A program made the translations under genes and the position numbers. The notes beneath the pieces are model-generated. The model made no database searches. It saw only the letters and a program-made list of their open reading frames with translations, and was not told where the DNA came from. Positions 33,521-42,700 of a stretch of DNA of 50,689 nt are shown here, one piece after another (the stretch's first letter is position 1; each line of letters starts with the position of its first letter). This DNA is from Gordonia namibiensis NBRC 108229 (GTDB lineage Bacteria > Actinomycetota > Actinomycetes > Mycobacteriales > Mycobacteriaceae). The stretch lies in assembly GCF_000298235.1 (NCBI RefSeq), contig NZ_BAHE01000059.1, positions 1 to 50,689 on the forward strand, written 5' to 3'.

Positions 33521-36500
33521 CTAATCAGCCGCCGGCCAGGGGGCGATGGGATTGCCCTGCCAGCGGGTGTGGGCGGGCACGACGTCGCCGCGCATGACCA
33601 GCGAAGCCGGTCCGACGGTTGCCGATTCGCCGAGCCCCGACGCCGGAAGGGCGACGCAGTGCGGGCCGAGCGTCGCACCGGCATCGAGGGTGACGCGGTC
33701 GATGGCCATCACGCGGTCGTGGAACAGATGTGTTTGGACGACGCAGCCGCGCTGGACGGTCGCACCGTCGCCGAGGCTGACCAGATCGGCCTCGGGTAGC
33801 CAGTAGGTCTCACACCAGACGCCACGTCCGATCCGGGCGCCGAGCAGCCGCAGCCACAGGTTGAGAATCGGTGTCCCGGTGGCGGCGTTGGCGAACCACG
33901 GTGCGGCCACGGTCTCGACGAAGGCGTCGGACAGTTCGTTGCGCCAGACGAAGGAGCTCCACAGCGGGTGCTCGCCGACGGTGATGCGGCCGACGACAAG
34001 CCATTTCGCGGCGGCTGCGGTGCCACAGGCTACAGCGCCGATCCCGAGCAGCAGCAGCCCGCTGACCAGCGCGGCGACGCCGTAGTGCACGTGGACGGCC
34101 ACAGACTGCAGCGCGATCAGCATGCCGACGCCGAGCCCGAAGGACACCATCACCGGGACGAGGCGCAGGGTCTCGATGACCGAACGCGCAACCTTCAGCT
34201 TCGTCGGCGGATCGAAGGTGCGTGAGGTGTCGGTCTCGGCGGCGGTGCGGCGCAGGCGAACCGGGGGACTGCCCAGCCAGCTCGACCCCGACTTCGCTCG
34301 GTTCGGCGTCGCCGACAGGACTGCCACCAGGCCGTTCTTGGGCACCTTGCGGCCCGGGCCGGTCATCCCCGAGTTGCCGAGGAACGAGCGCTTGCCGATC
34401 TTCGCCTCGTCGATGTGTAGCCAACCACCGCCGAGTTCATACGACGCGACCATCGTGTCGTCTGCCAGGAAGGCGCCGTCGCCGATGATGGTGAACCGCG
34501 GCAGCACCAGTGCCGTCGAGATCTCGGTGCCCTTGCCCACCTTGGCGCCCAGCACGCGGAACCAGGTCGGCGTGAGCAGGCTCGCGTAGAGCGGGAACAG
34601 GTAGGTGCGGGCGGCGTCGAGGAGGCGTTCGGTCAGCCACACCTGCCAGCCGACTCGCGACCGCACCGGGTGGTAGCCGGTGCTCAGGCCCAGGGATGCC
34701 AGTCGCACCAGTCCGGCGGTGATCGCGGCGAAGACGGCGAGGCTGGTGAGGGTCGCCGCCGGCAGGAGGATCACGGCGCGGATCGCGACGTCGCGCAACC
34801 GAGCTGCCGACAGGGCCCACAGGCCGATGACGGCGAGGCCCGCCGCCAGCGAGATCAGCGGGATCGCGGCCAGCACCAGCGACGACAGTCCGTAGATCGG
34901 TACCCAGGCCCGCGCGCGCGGCGGCCGGTGGTCGGGCCACGGGTGCGCGGCCTTGCCGATCTTGATCGCGGGTGAGCCGGCCCAGTGCTGACGCGCCTTC
35001 ACCCGGCCGAACACCGCCGAGCCGGGTGCGACGACGGCGTCGCGTCCGACGACCGCCCCCGGCATGAGTGTCGACCGCGCACCGATCGACGCCCCGCGCT
35101 TGATCGCGATCTCACCGATGTGGACGACGTCGCCGTCGATCCACCAGCCGGCGAGGTCGACCTCCGGCTCCACCGACGCGCCCTCACCGACCGTCAGCAG
35201 TCCGGTGACCGGCGGGATCGTGTGCAGGTCGACGTCGCGGCCGATCCGGGCCCCGAGCGCCCGGGCGAGGTAGATCATCCACGGCGCACCGGACAGGTTC
35301 GCCGCGCCGCTCGCATCGAGGAGCCGTTCGGCCACCCACAGACGCATGTGCACGCCGCCGCCGCGCGGGTGGTCACCCGGCGTGACGCCCGAGAGGAGCA
35401 GGCGGGAACCCAACGCGGCGATACACATCCGGCCGGGCGGGGTGATGAAGACCAGGAAGGCCACGAGCAGGACCCACCAGTTCACCTCGACCAGCCACGG
35501 GACCGAACGATCCAACCGGTCGGCCACGACGACCCCCAGGTTGTTCAGCACACCGAGCCAGGTCGCCCACTGCAGACCGGTCAGGGTCGTCAGCGGAACG
35601 GTCAGTGCGAGCTGGGCGAGACCCGTCGCACGTGGCGTGGGTGCGACATCGCGTTCGACGATGCTGGTCGCCGGGCGGCGCGCGTCGAGCATCTCCGCCA
35701 TCGACCCGAGCCGGGGATGGTCGTAGAGGTCGGCGACCGAGATGTCCGGGTGGCGTCCGCGGATCGCCGTCACCAGCTGTGCGGCCGCGAGCGAACCACC
35801 GCCCTCCGCGAAGAAGTCCACGTCGGGGTGGGTGATCTGGATGCCGAGCACATCGGTCCACAGCTGGGCCAGCCACAGCTCGGTCTCGCCGAGTTCGACG
35901 TCGTCATCCACTGGTCTGCTGCTGCCCGGCAGAGGCCAGGGCAGCGCATCACGATCAACCTTTCCCGAAGTGCGCGTAGGCAGTTCGTCGACGAGGGCGA
36001 GGGTGGGGACCATCGCGGCGGGCAGGTGACGGGTGAGTTCGGCGTGTGCTGCCGAGACGTCGAAGTCGGGGTCGGCGGAGACGAGATAACCGACGAGCAG
36101 GCTGTTGCCCGCCGCGGACTTGCGCACCGCGGCAGCAGCTCCGCTCACACCGGGCAGATTCTGCAGGGCGTTGTCGATCTCACCGAGTTCGATGCGCCGC
36201 CCGCCGACCTTCACCTGGTCGTCGGCGCGACCCATGAAGATCAGTCCCGCGGGATCGAGCCGTACGAGATCGCCGCTGCGGTAAGCGCGTTCCCAGCCCA
36301 GCGTGGGCATCGGCGCATACTTCTCGGCGTCCTTGGCCGGGTCGAGGTAGCGGGCCAGCCCGACGCCGCCGATGACCAGCTCGCCGACCTCGCCCTCGGT
36401 GACGGGGTTGCCGTCGGTGTCGACGACCGCGAGATCCCAACCGCGCAGAGGTAATCCGATGCGTACCGAGCCAGGGTCGCCGAGGAGGGCGGCGCACGCG

Positions 36501-37408
36501 ACGACCGTTGCCTCGGTGGGGCCGTAGGTGTTCCAGACCTCGCGACCGGGCACGGCCAGGCGGTCGGCGAGCTCGGGTGGGCAGGCCTCGCCGCCGAAGA
36601 TCAACAGCCGCACCGCTTCCAGGGCCTCCGGCGGCCACAGCGAGGCCAGGGTCGGCACGGTCGAGACGACGGTGATGTCGCGGGCCACCAGCCACGGGCC
36701 CAGGTCCATCCCGCTGCGCACCAGCGATCGGGGTGCCGGGACGAGGCAGGCGCCGTTGCGCCAGGCGAGCCACATCTCCTCGCACGAGGCGTCGAAGGCC
36801 ACCGAGAGGCCGGCCAGGACACGGTCACCGGGCCCGATCGGCTCGTCGGGGAGGAACATGTGTGCCTCGGCGTCGACGAAGGCCGCCGCATTCCGGTGGG
36901 TGACCGCCACGCCCTTCGGCGTTCCCGTGGAGCCCGAGGTGAAGATGATCCACGCGTCGTCGTCGGGGGTCGGCCGTGCCGGAGCGCTGGCGGTCCCGGC
37001 GGCGGGTTTCGCCGGGCGAGGGCCGTCTGCGTCGACGATGGCATCGACACCGGCCTCCCCGAACACGAGTTCGGCGCGCTCGTCGGGGTCGTCGGCGTCG
37101 ACGGGGACGTAGGCGGCGCCGGCGTAGAGGGTGGCCAGGATGGCGACGTAGAGGTCACGCGAGCCGGAGGGCATCCGGATGCCGACGCGGCTTCCGTGGC
37201 CGACGCCGACCTCGGCGAAACGGGCGACGGTGCGTCGGATCAGGGCCAGCAGCTGGCCGTAGGTGAGGGTGACGTCGCCGTCGTCGATCGCGGGAGCATC
37301 GGGGTGTGCCCGGGCGGTCGCGGTGAGGACGTCGCACAGGGTCCGCGGATCGTCTGCCTGCGCGGACAACAGGAACTGCGGAGGGATCTGCACCTGCGTC
37401 ACGGCCAC
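33521..37408 (-). CDS. Pls/PosA-family non-ribosomal peptide synthetase
   Basis: A 1,295-residue single-module synthetase of the epsilon-poly-L-lysine synthetase type. The adenylation domain (about 20-500) has FTSGSTGTPKG (A3, 156-166), FDASCEEMW (A4, with the Asp that binds the alpha-amino group), NTYGPTE (A5, 293-299), YRSGDL (A7) and TSGKVDR (A10 Lys). The carrier domain follows, with Ser538 in FFAEGGGSLAAAQL as phosphopantetheine site (GGGS rather than GGDS/GGHS). The remaining half carries six or so membrane helices around three left-handed beta-helix (hexapeptide) condensation-like domains. It should polymerise an amino acid at the membrane; the monomer is not predictable by eye. GTG start, divergent from an HSL hydrolase. 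Confidence 0.88.
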   Translation of the reverse strand: MAVTQVQIPPQFLLSAQADDPRTLCDVLTATARAHPDAPAIDDGDVTLTYGQLLALIRRTVARFAEVGVGHGSRVGIRMPSGSRDLYVAILATLYAGAAYVPVDADDPDERAELVFGEAGVDAIVDADGPRPAKPAAGTASAPARPTPDDDAWIIFTSGSTGTPKGVAVTHRNAAAFVDAEAHMFLPDEPIGPGDRVLAGLSVAFDASCEEMWLAWRNGACLVPAPRSLVRSGMDLGPWLVARDITVVSTVPTLASLWPPEALEAVRLLIFGGEACPPELADRLAVPGREVWNTYGPTEATVVACAALLGDPGSVRIGLPLRGWDLAVVDTDGNPVTEGEVGELVIGGVGLARYLDPAKDAEKYAPMPTLGWERAYRSGDLVRLDPAGLIFMGRADDQVKVGGRRIELGEIDNALQNLPGVSGAAAAVRKSAAGNSLLVGYLVSADPDFDVSAAHAELTRHLPAAMVPTLALVDELPTRTSGKVDRDALPWPLPGSSRPVDDDVELGETELWLAQLWTDVLGIQITHPDVDFFAEGGGSLAAAQLVTAIRGRHPDISVADLYDHPRLGSMAEMLDARRPATSIVERDVAPTPRATGLAQLALTVPLTTLTGLQWATWLGVLNNLGVVVADRLDRSVPWLVEVNWWVLLVAFLVFITPPGRMCIAALGSRLLLSGVTPGDHPRGGGVHMRLWVAERLLDASGAANLSGAPWMIYLARALGARIGRDVDLHTIPPVTGLLTVGEGASVEPEVDLAGWWIDGDVVHIGEIAIKRGASIGARSTLMPGAVVGRDAVVAPGSAVFGRVKARQHWAGSPAIKIGKAAHPWPDHRPPRARAWVPIYGLSSLVLAAIPLISLAAGLAVIGLWALSAARLRDVAIRAVILLPAATLTSLAVFAAITAGLVRLASLGLSTGYHPVRSRVGWQVWLTERLLDAARTYLFPLYASLLTPTWFRVLGAKVGKGTEISTALVLPRFTIIGDGAFLADDTMVASYELGGGWLHIDEAKIGKRSFLGNSGMTGPGRKVPKNGLVAVLSATPNRAKSGSSWLGSPPVRLRRTAAETDTSRTFDPPTKLKVARSVIETLRLVPVMVSFGLGVGMLIALQSVAVHVHYGVAALVSGLLLLGIGAVACGTAAAAKWLVVGRITVGEHPLWSSFVWRNELSDAFVETVAAPWFANAATGTPILNLWLRLLGARIGRGVWCETYWLPEADLVSLGDGATVQRGCVVQTHLFHDRVMAIDRVTLDAGATLGPHCVALPASGLGESATVGPASLVMRGDVVPAHTRWQGNPIAPWPAAD

Positions 37409-37543
37409 CGTCTTGTCACGGGTTCGAGAATATAGCGACCCGGGTGGCCCGCAGACCGCGGCTGGATGAATGTTTTGCTCGGCGTTTACCGGTTATACGG
37501 GGGGTGCCGGGGTGTAGCTTCGGCTGAGACCAGGAGGAATCCC

Positions 37544-38518
37544 ATGCCCATCGTTCACCACCGGCGGCCGAGCCTCCTGTCGTATCCCATCTGGTTCGGC
37601 TCCCGTGTGTTCCTGAAGCCGCTGCTCACCCTGTGGCCGATCAACACGGCGGGCATGGCCGGGCTGTTCCTCATCGACCGTGTCGTCGCCGTGGGCCCCA
37701 AGCCCCGCGGCGTGGTGCGCGAGCAGCTGACACTCGCCGGGCGTTCCACCGAACTGGCCATTCCGGCCGGCCCCTCGCGCCGCGACAGCGACACGGCGAT
37801 GCTGTACCTCCACGGTGGGGCCTTCGTGGTGTGCGGTCTGGGTACACACCGTTCCATCGCCGCGCGACTGGCCAAGGCCTGTGAGGTCCCGGTCTTCTCG
37901 CTCGAATACCGGCAGTTGCCGCAGGCCGGTGTAGGCGCGTCGGTGGCCGACGCCGTCGACGCCTATGCCGAACTCATCAACGACCGCCACTACCGGCGGG
38001 TCATCGTCGCCGGTGACTCGGCGGGCGGATTCCTGGCGGCGAAGGTCGTCGAGGCCGCCGTCGAACGCGGACTCCCCGCTCCGGCCGCACTCATCGGCTT
38101 CTCCCCGCTGCTCGACGTCGACCTGGGTACCAACCCGGACCGGTCCAGCAAGTCCGACGCCTACCTCCCGAAGTCGAAGATGGCCAAGCTGGCACCCCAG
38201 TTCGATCGCGGTCCTGTACCGCTGACCGGGGTGCGCCGCATCGCCGACCTCGACCCGACCGAGTTCCCTCCGACGGTCATGGTCACCGCCGAGGGCGAGA
38301 TGCTGGAACCGGACGTCATCGGCCTGATCGAGACCCTCGACGAGGCCGGCATCGAGGCCCTCGCCCACAGCTACGCTTGGCAGGTACACGCGTTCCCGGT
38401 GCTGACCTCACATCACCCGGAGACCGTTCACGCGATCCAGGTGACCGCGGCATTTGCGAAGCAGGCGATACGAGAGGGCAAGAGCGCTGACGACCGAGAG
38501 GACCAACGGGCCGGCTGA
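37544..38518 (+). CDS. alpha/beta hydrolase, HSL family
   Basis: A 324-residue hydrolase. The oxyanion-hole motif LYLHGGAFVV and nucleophile elbow VAGDSAGGFLA (GDSAG) identify the hormone-sensitive lipase family; a late Asp/Glu (MVTAEGEMLEPD) and His (AWQVHAFPVL) complete the triad. AGGAGGAATCCC directly before ATG 37544 fixes the start. There is a hydrophobic N-terminal patch (TLWPINTAGMAGLFLIDRVV) but no clear signal. It likely cleaves short-chain or lipid esters. Its 3' end overlaps the DUF202 gene by 65 nt. Divergent from the NRPS. Confidence 0.88.
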   Translation: MPIVHHRRPSLLSYPIWFGSRVFLKPLLTLWPINTAGMAGLFLIDRVVAVGPKPRGVVREQLTLAGRSTELAIPAGPSRRDSDTAMLYLHGGAFVVCGLGTHRSIAARLAKACEVPVFSLEYRQLPQAGVGASVADAVDAYAELINDRHYRRVIVAGDSAGGFLAAKVVEAAVERGLPAPAALIGFSPLLDVDLGTNPDRSSKSDAYLPKSKMAKLAPQFDRGPVPLTGVRRIADLDPTEFPPTVMVTAEGEMLEPDVIGLIETLDEAGIEALAHSYAWQVHAFPVLTSHHPETVHAIQVTAAFAKQAIREGKSADDREDQRAG

Positions 38519-38906
38519 CGGAGCAGGCGCCGGACCCGGCAAGCGTGCGGCGTCGCCCGCCGCACCTGCCGCCCCACCCGGCGCGGTCGACGCACGTTTC
38601 ACCCTCGCCGCCGAGCGCACACTGCTCGCGTGGGTGCGCACCGCCCTCGGGTTCATGGCCGCCGGGATGGCGATCGTCTACCTGGCCCCCGACATCGACA
38701 ATCCGGTCCTCGAACTGGTCCTGGGGCTCGTCCTCGTCGCCCTGGGGTGCTCCCTCGCGGTGATCGGTGCCTGGCGCTGGCGTCGCACGATGCGTGTGTT
38801 GCAACGCGGCGGGCAGATGCCGGGCCCGGCCCAGATCCTCTTCGTCGTCACTGCGATAGTGGTGGTGGCCATACTGATCGCGGTCGTCGTCGTAGTTCAG
38901 ACGTGA
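38454..38906 (+). CDS. DUF202 (YidH-like) membrane protein
   Basis: A 150-residue protein with a DUF202 domain: VDARFTLAAERTLLAWVRTA marks the family N-terminus, followed by three helices (LGFMAAGMAIVYLA, LVLGLVLVALGCSLAVIGAW, ILFVVTAIVVVAILIAVVVV). The 45-residue leader is Ala/Pro/Gly-rich. TTG 38454 is the only usual start codon upstream of the domain; it has AGGTGA 8 nt before it and lies inside the hydrolase gene, so the two are probably coupled. Related to mycobacterial Rv2272/Rv2273-type proteins. Function unknown. Confidence 0.75.
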   Translation: MRSRRYERARALTTERTNGPADGAGAGPGKRAASPAAPAAPPGAVDARFTLAAERTLLAWVRTALGFMAAGMAIVYLAPDIDNPVLELVLGLVLVALGCSLAVIGAWRWRRTMRVLQRGGQMPGPAQILFVVTAIVVVAILIAVVVVVQT

Positions 38907-38953
38907 TCGAGTCCAGACCCGATCGCCAGCAACCGTTCTATCCAGGAGTTCCC

Positions 38954-39235
38954 GTGAGTACCGGCCCCGACTTCGCCCGCGGCGCGCAGACCGTGTCGAC
39001 GACGATGACCATGATCGGCGCGACCATCCTCATCGTGTGCCTGGGCTGGCTGACCGTCGACTGGTGGCGCGACGGACGCTGGTTCTGGGTGGCTGTCGGC
39101 ATCGCCATCATCGTGGTCAACATCGTGCTGATCGCGATGCAGTTCCGTCGCCGCCGAATGGAGCGCGCCAAGGACACCAAGCGTCCGCGTCGTCCGCTGA
39201 TCGACAACTTCGACGATCTCGAAGACGAGCAGTAG
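38954..39235 (+). CDS. small two-helix membrane protein
   Basis: A 93-residue protein with two helices (TMIGATILIVCLGWLTVDWW and FWVAVGIAIIVVNIVLIAMQ) and a basic, then acidic tail (RRRRMERAKDTKRPRRPLID, ending DDLEDEQ). CAGGAG before GTG 38954 favours this start. A GTG at 38903 overlapping the DUF202 stop (GTGA) is an alternative that adds 17 residues. Probably the last gene of the hydrolase-DUF202 operon. No family recognised. Confidence 0.7.
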   Translation: MSTGPDFARGAQTVSTTMTMIGATILIVCLGWLTVDWWRDGRWFWVAVGIAIIVVNIVLIAMQFRRRRMERAKDTKRPRRPLIDNFDDLEDEQ

Positions 39236-39244
39236 CCCCCGATC

Positions 39245-39462
39245 CCTGAGGGACGCCACTCACCGCTCCCTGAGGTGCGAGTGGACGCCACCTCCCGCTC
39301 CCTGAGGTGTGGGCGAACGCCACCCCCCGCTCCCTGAGGTGCGGCGAACGCCACCCCCCGCTCCCTGAGGTGCGAGCGAAGCGAGCCACGAAGGGCTGGC
39401 AACGTCATCTCGCCAGGCCTTCGTGGCTCGTCGCTTGCGCTCCTCACACCTCAGGCAGCGGT
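39245..39462. repeat. Family A palindromic repeat with four tandem half-units
   Basis: It occupies most of the 309-bp gap between the small membrane protein and the convergent ABC exporter. Four GCTCCCTGAGGTG half-units start at 39265, 39297, 39329 and 39360 (31-32 bp spacing). The last leads into the full hairpin CGAGCCACGAAGG (39382-39394) / CCTTCGTGGCTCG (39418-39430). A separate short direct repeat (GGTGGTCGGGTCGCTGGTCT, twice, 33 bp apart) follows at about 39461-39515. No gene is seen here. Confidence 0.85.
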
Positions 39463-39544
39463 GGTCGGGTCGCTGGTCTCGATCGGGCGGCGGTGGTCGG
39501 GTCGCTGGTCTCGATCGAGCAGCGGTGGTTGCGTCGCTGCGCGG

Positions 39545-41458
39545 TCATGCCGTGAGCGGGTCGTCCTCGTCCCCGTCGTCGGCGAACTGAGTGCGGTAGA
39601 GCTCGGCGTAGCGACCGTTGCGCGCGAGGAGCGTCGGATGATCACCGCGTTCGACGACGCGACCCGCTTCGAGCACCACGATCTGGTCGGCGGCGCGGAT
39701 CGTCGAGAGCCGGTGGGCGATGACGATCGAGGTGCGGCCCTCGAGGGCCTCGCCCAATGCTTCCTGAACCGCCGCCTCCGAGGTCGAATCCAAGTGCGCG
39801 GTCGCCTCGTCGAGGATCACCACCGACGGCTGTGCGAGCAGTAGGCGGGCGATGGTCATTCGCTGCCGCTCACCGCCGGAGAGTCGGTAACCGCGTTCGC
39901 CGACGATGGTGTCGAGGCCGTCGGGCAACGACTGGACCAGTTCCTCGAGGCGTGCTCGACGCAGCGCCTCCCAGATCTCCTCGTCGGAGGTGTCGGGCCG
40001 TGCGAGAACGAGATTGGCTCGGATGGTGTCGTGGAAGAGATGTCCGTCCTGCGTGACCAGTCCGACGGTGCGATGCACGGACGCGATCTGCAGGTCCCGG
40101 ATGTCGACGCCGGCGAGCTGGACCGAGCCCTCATCGACGTCGTAGAGCCGAGTTGCGAGACTGGCGATGGTCGACTTGCCGGCACCCGAACTACCGACCA
40201 GGGCCACCATGCTGCCCGCCGGGACGTCGAGATCCACATGGTGCAGAACCGTCTGCCCGGCCCGGTTGTCTAGCTGCGCAACCTCTTCCAGTGACGCCAG
40301 CGAGACCTTGTCGGCCGACGGGTAGGCGAAGGACACGTCATCGAAGCGGACCGACACCGGCATCGGCCGACCGCTCTCGGTACCGGGCACCGGGCGGGCA
40401 TCCGGGGCGTCGACGATCAGCGGGGTCAGGTCGAGGACCTCGAAGACGCGCTCGAAACTGACCAGCGCGCTCATGATCTCGACGCGGGCGTTCGCCAAGG
40501 CGGTGAGCGGCGCGTACATCCGGGTCAGCAGCAGTGCGAGGGACACGACCGCGCCCGCCGACAGATGTTCGTGCACCGCAAACCATCCGCCGAGGCCGTA
40601 GACCAGTGCGAGGGCGAGTGCCGACACGAGGGTCAGCGCCGTGAAGAAGTAGGCCTGCAGCATGGCGCGCCGGACGCCGATGTCGCGCACGCGATCCGCG
40701 CGATCGGCGAACTCGCGGGATTCCAGGTCGGGCCGTCCGAACAGTTTCACCAGGGTGGCGCCGGGTGCGGAGAACCGCTCGGTCATCTGGGTCGACATGC
40801 GGGCGTTGTGCTCGGCCGCCTCCCGCGACAGGGCGGCCATCCGGCCTCCCATCCGACGTGCCGGGATCACGAACACCGGGAGCAACACCAGGGCGAGAAT
40901 CGTGATCTGCCAACTGATGTAGATCATCACGCCGAGTGTCAGGGTGAGCGTCACGAAGTTGGACACCACACCGGACAAGGTGTCGCTGAAGGCTCGCTGC
41001 GCACCGATCACGTCGTTGTTGAGCCGGCTCACCAGAGCACCGGTCCGGGTCCGGGTGAAGAAGGCGACCGGCATGCGCTGGACATGGTCGAAGACCGCGC
41101 GCCGCAGATCGAGGATGAGACCTTCACCGATGTTCGACGACAACCAACGGACACCGATGCCTGCTGCGGCCTCGGCGACCGCGATCAGTGCGATCGCCAC
41201 CGCCAGCCCGACGATCATCGACTCGGCGCCGTTGTCGGTGATGAGGTTGACGACGCGTCCGGCGAGGAGCGGGGTCACCACGGTCAGGACTGCGGTGAAC
41301 ACCGACAGCACCAGGAACAGTGCGATCCGGCGTCGGTGGGGGCTCGCGAACCCGCCGATCCGCCGCAGCGTCGCGCGCCGATCTCCCCGTAACCGCTTAC
41401 CGTCCGGCGAGGTCGACGACTTGTACATCATGTCCCAGGCGACCGACTCCATACTCAT
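39545..41458 (-). CDS. ABC exporter half-transporter (fused permease-ATPase)
   Basis: A 637-residue type IV ABC exporter subunit. Six membrane helices lie between about 40 and 330. The nucleotide-binding domain has Walker A GSSGAGKST (422-430), Q-loop Gln470, signature LSGGE (526-530), Walker B VVILDE (546-551) and switch His582. An unusual 25-residue stretch between the A-loop region and Walker A (DKVSLASLEEVAQLDNRAG) is an insertion in the NBD. It could act as a homodimer; no partner gene is nearby. Substrate unknown, drug or lipid being typical. A palindrome sits upstream of its ATG. Confidence 0.9.
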   Translation of the reverse strand: MSMESVAWDMMYKSSTSPDGKRLRGDRRATLRRIGGFASPHRRRIALFLVLSVFTAVLTVVTPLLAGRVVNLITDNGAESMIVGLAVAIALIAVAEAAAGIGVRWLSSNIGEGLILDLRRAVFDHVQRMPVAFFTRTRTGALVSRLNNDVIGAQRAFSDTLSGVVSNFVTLTLTLGVMIYISWQITILALVLLPVFVIPARRMGGRMAALSREAAEHNARMSTQMTERFSAPGATLVKLFGRPDLESREFADRADRVRDIGVRRAMLQAYFFTALTLVSALALALVYGLGGWFAVHEHLSAGAVVSLALLLTRMYAPLTALANARVEIMSALVSFERVFEVLDLTPLIVDAPDARPVPGTESGRPMPVSVRFDDVSFAYPSADKVSLASLEEVAQLDNRAGQTVLHHVDLDVPAGSMVALVGSSGAGKSTIASLATRLYDVDEGSVQLAGVDIRDLQIASVHRTVGLVTQDGHLFHDTIRANLVLARPDTSDEEIWEALRRARLEELVQSLPDGLDTIVGERGYRLSGGERQRMTIARLLLAQPSVVILDEATAHLDSTSEAAVQEALGEALEGRTSIVIAHRLSTIRAADQIVVLEAGRVVERGDHPTLLARNGRYAELYRTQFADDGDEDDPLTA

Positions 41459-41471
41459 GTCGCCCAGGGTA

Positions 41472-41484
41472 GAACTTAAAGTTC
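41472..41484. promoter_or_regulatory. palindrome upstream of the ABC exporter gene
   Basis: GAACTTAAAGTTC is a perfect 13-bp odd palindrome 13 nt before the exporter ATG. An ACTTGAGG half-site-like sequence follows. It could be a MarR- or TetR-type operator; no regulator gene adjoins. Confidence 0.45.
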
Positions 41485-41641
41485 ACTTGAGGTCCAATCG
41501 TGCGGCGGGATGCCCGAATCGGACGGGAAGGTCAGCGCTCTCGTCGATGCTCTAGTTTGGTTACTGAGGTCACAGCGGCGATCACGATCAGCGGATCGAC
41601 CGGGGAAAGGTCGGCACGGCCGACGGTTAGGGGCGAGGCTC

Positions 41642-42652
41642 ATGGCAGAACTCAAACTCGGTTTCAAGGCGTCGGCGGAGCAGTTCGATCCGCGCGAGCT
41701 GGTGGAGATCGCGGTCGCAGCCGAAGAGCACGGGCTGGACTCCGTCGCGGTGAGCGACCACTTCCAGCCGTGGCGGCACAACGGCGGCCACGCGCCCTTC
41801 TCGCTCGCGTGGATGGCGGCCGTCGGGGAGCGCACCAAGCGCGTCCAGATCGGCACGTCGGTCATGACCCCGACCTTCCGCTACAACCCGGCCGTCATCG
41901 CCCAGGCCTTCGCGTCGATGGGCTGCATGTACCCGGGCCGCATCATGCTCGGCGTCGGCACCGGCGAGGCCCTCAATGAGTACGCCACCGGATTCCAGGG
42001 CGAGTGGCCCGAGTTCAAGGAGCGCTTCGCCCGCCTGCGCGAGTCGATCAAGCTCATGCGCGAACTGTGGACCGGCGAAGAGGTCAACTTCGACGGCGAG
42101 TACTACCACACGCAGGGCGCCTACATGTATGACGTTCCGGAACAACCGATCCCGGTGTACGTCGCCGCCGGTGGGCCGGTCGTCGCACGCTATGCGGGTC
42201 GCTCCGGCGACGGCTTCATCTGCACCTCGGGCAAGGGTGCCGAGCTCTACACCGAGAAGCTGCTGCCTGCGGTCAAGGAAGGTGCGGAGAAGGCCGAACG
42301 CGACTTCGACGCCATCGACAAGATGATCGAGATCAAGATCTCCTACGATCCGGATCCCGAACTGGCGCTGGAGAACACGCGTTTCTGGGCGCCGCTGTCC
42401 CTGACCCCCGAGCAGAAGCACAGCGTCAACAGCTCCACCGAGATGGAACGTCTCGCCGACGAGTTGCCGATCGAGCAGGTCGCCAAGCGCTGGATCGTCG
42501 CCTCTGATCCCGACGAGGCCGTCGAGAAGGTCAAGTTCTACACCGACGCCGGACTCAACCACCTCGTCTTCCACGCTCCGGGTCACGATCAGCGTCGCTT
42601 CCTGGAGAACTTCCAGCGCGACCTCGAACCACGCCTGCGCAAGCTCGGCTAG
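41642..42652 (+). CDS. fgd: F420-dependent glucose-6-phosphate dehydrogenase
   Basis: A 336-residue luciferase-like TIM barrel, the same length I recall for M. tuberculosis Fgd1. All key residues fall at the expected numbers: His40 and Trp44 in SDHFQPW, Glu109 in GVGTGEA, and phosphate-binding Lys198, Lys259 and Arg283. It oxidises glucose-6-phosphate and reduces cofactor F420, supplying F420H2. ATG 41642 follows GGGGCGAGG. In mycobacteria pta and ackA follow directly; here four genes intervene. A hairpin terminator lies after the stop. Confidence 0.95.
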   Translation: MAELKLGFKASAEQFDPRELVEIAVAAEEHGLDSVAVSDHFQPWRHNGGHAPFSLAWMAAVGERTKRVQIGTSVMTPTFRYNPAVIAQAFASMGCMYPGRIMLGVGTGEALNEYATGFQGEWPEFKERFARLRESIKLMRELWTGEEVNFDGEYYHTQGAYMYDVPEQPIPVYVAAGGPVVARYAGRSGDGFICTSGKGAELYTEKLLPAVKEGAEKAERDFDAIDKMIEIKISYDPDPELALENTRFWAPLSLTPEQKHSVNSSTEMERLADELPIEQVAKRWIVASDPDEAVEKVKFYTDAGLNHLVFHAPGHDQRRFLENFQRDLEPRLRKLG

Positions 42653-42659
42653 TCGGATT

Positions 42660-42700
42660 TCGTAGCGATAGTGGGCGCCATAACCCCATTATCGCTACGA
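42660..42700. terminator. bidirectional terminator between fgd and the LysR gene
   Basis: TCGTAGCGATA (42660-42670) and TATCGCTACGA (42690-42700) pair perfectly and extend inward by GTGGG/CCCAT with one wobble pair. The right arm overlaps the LysR stop codon. Confidence 0.82.
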
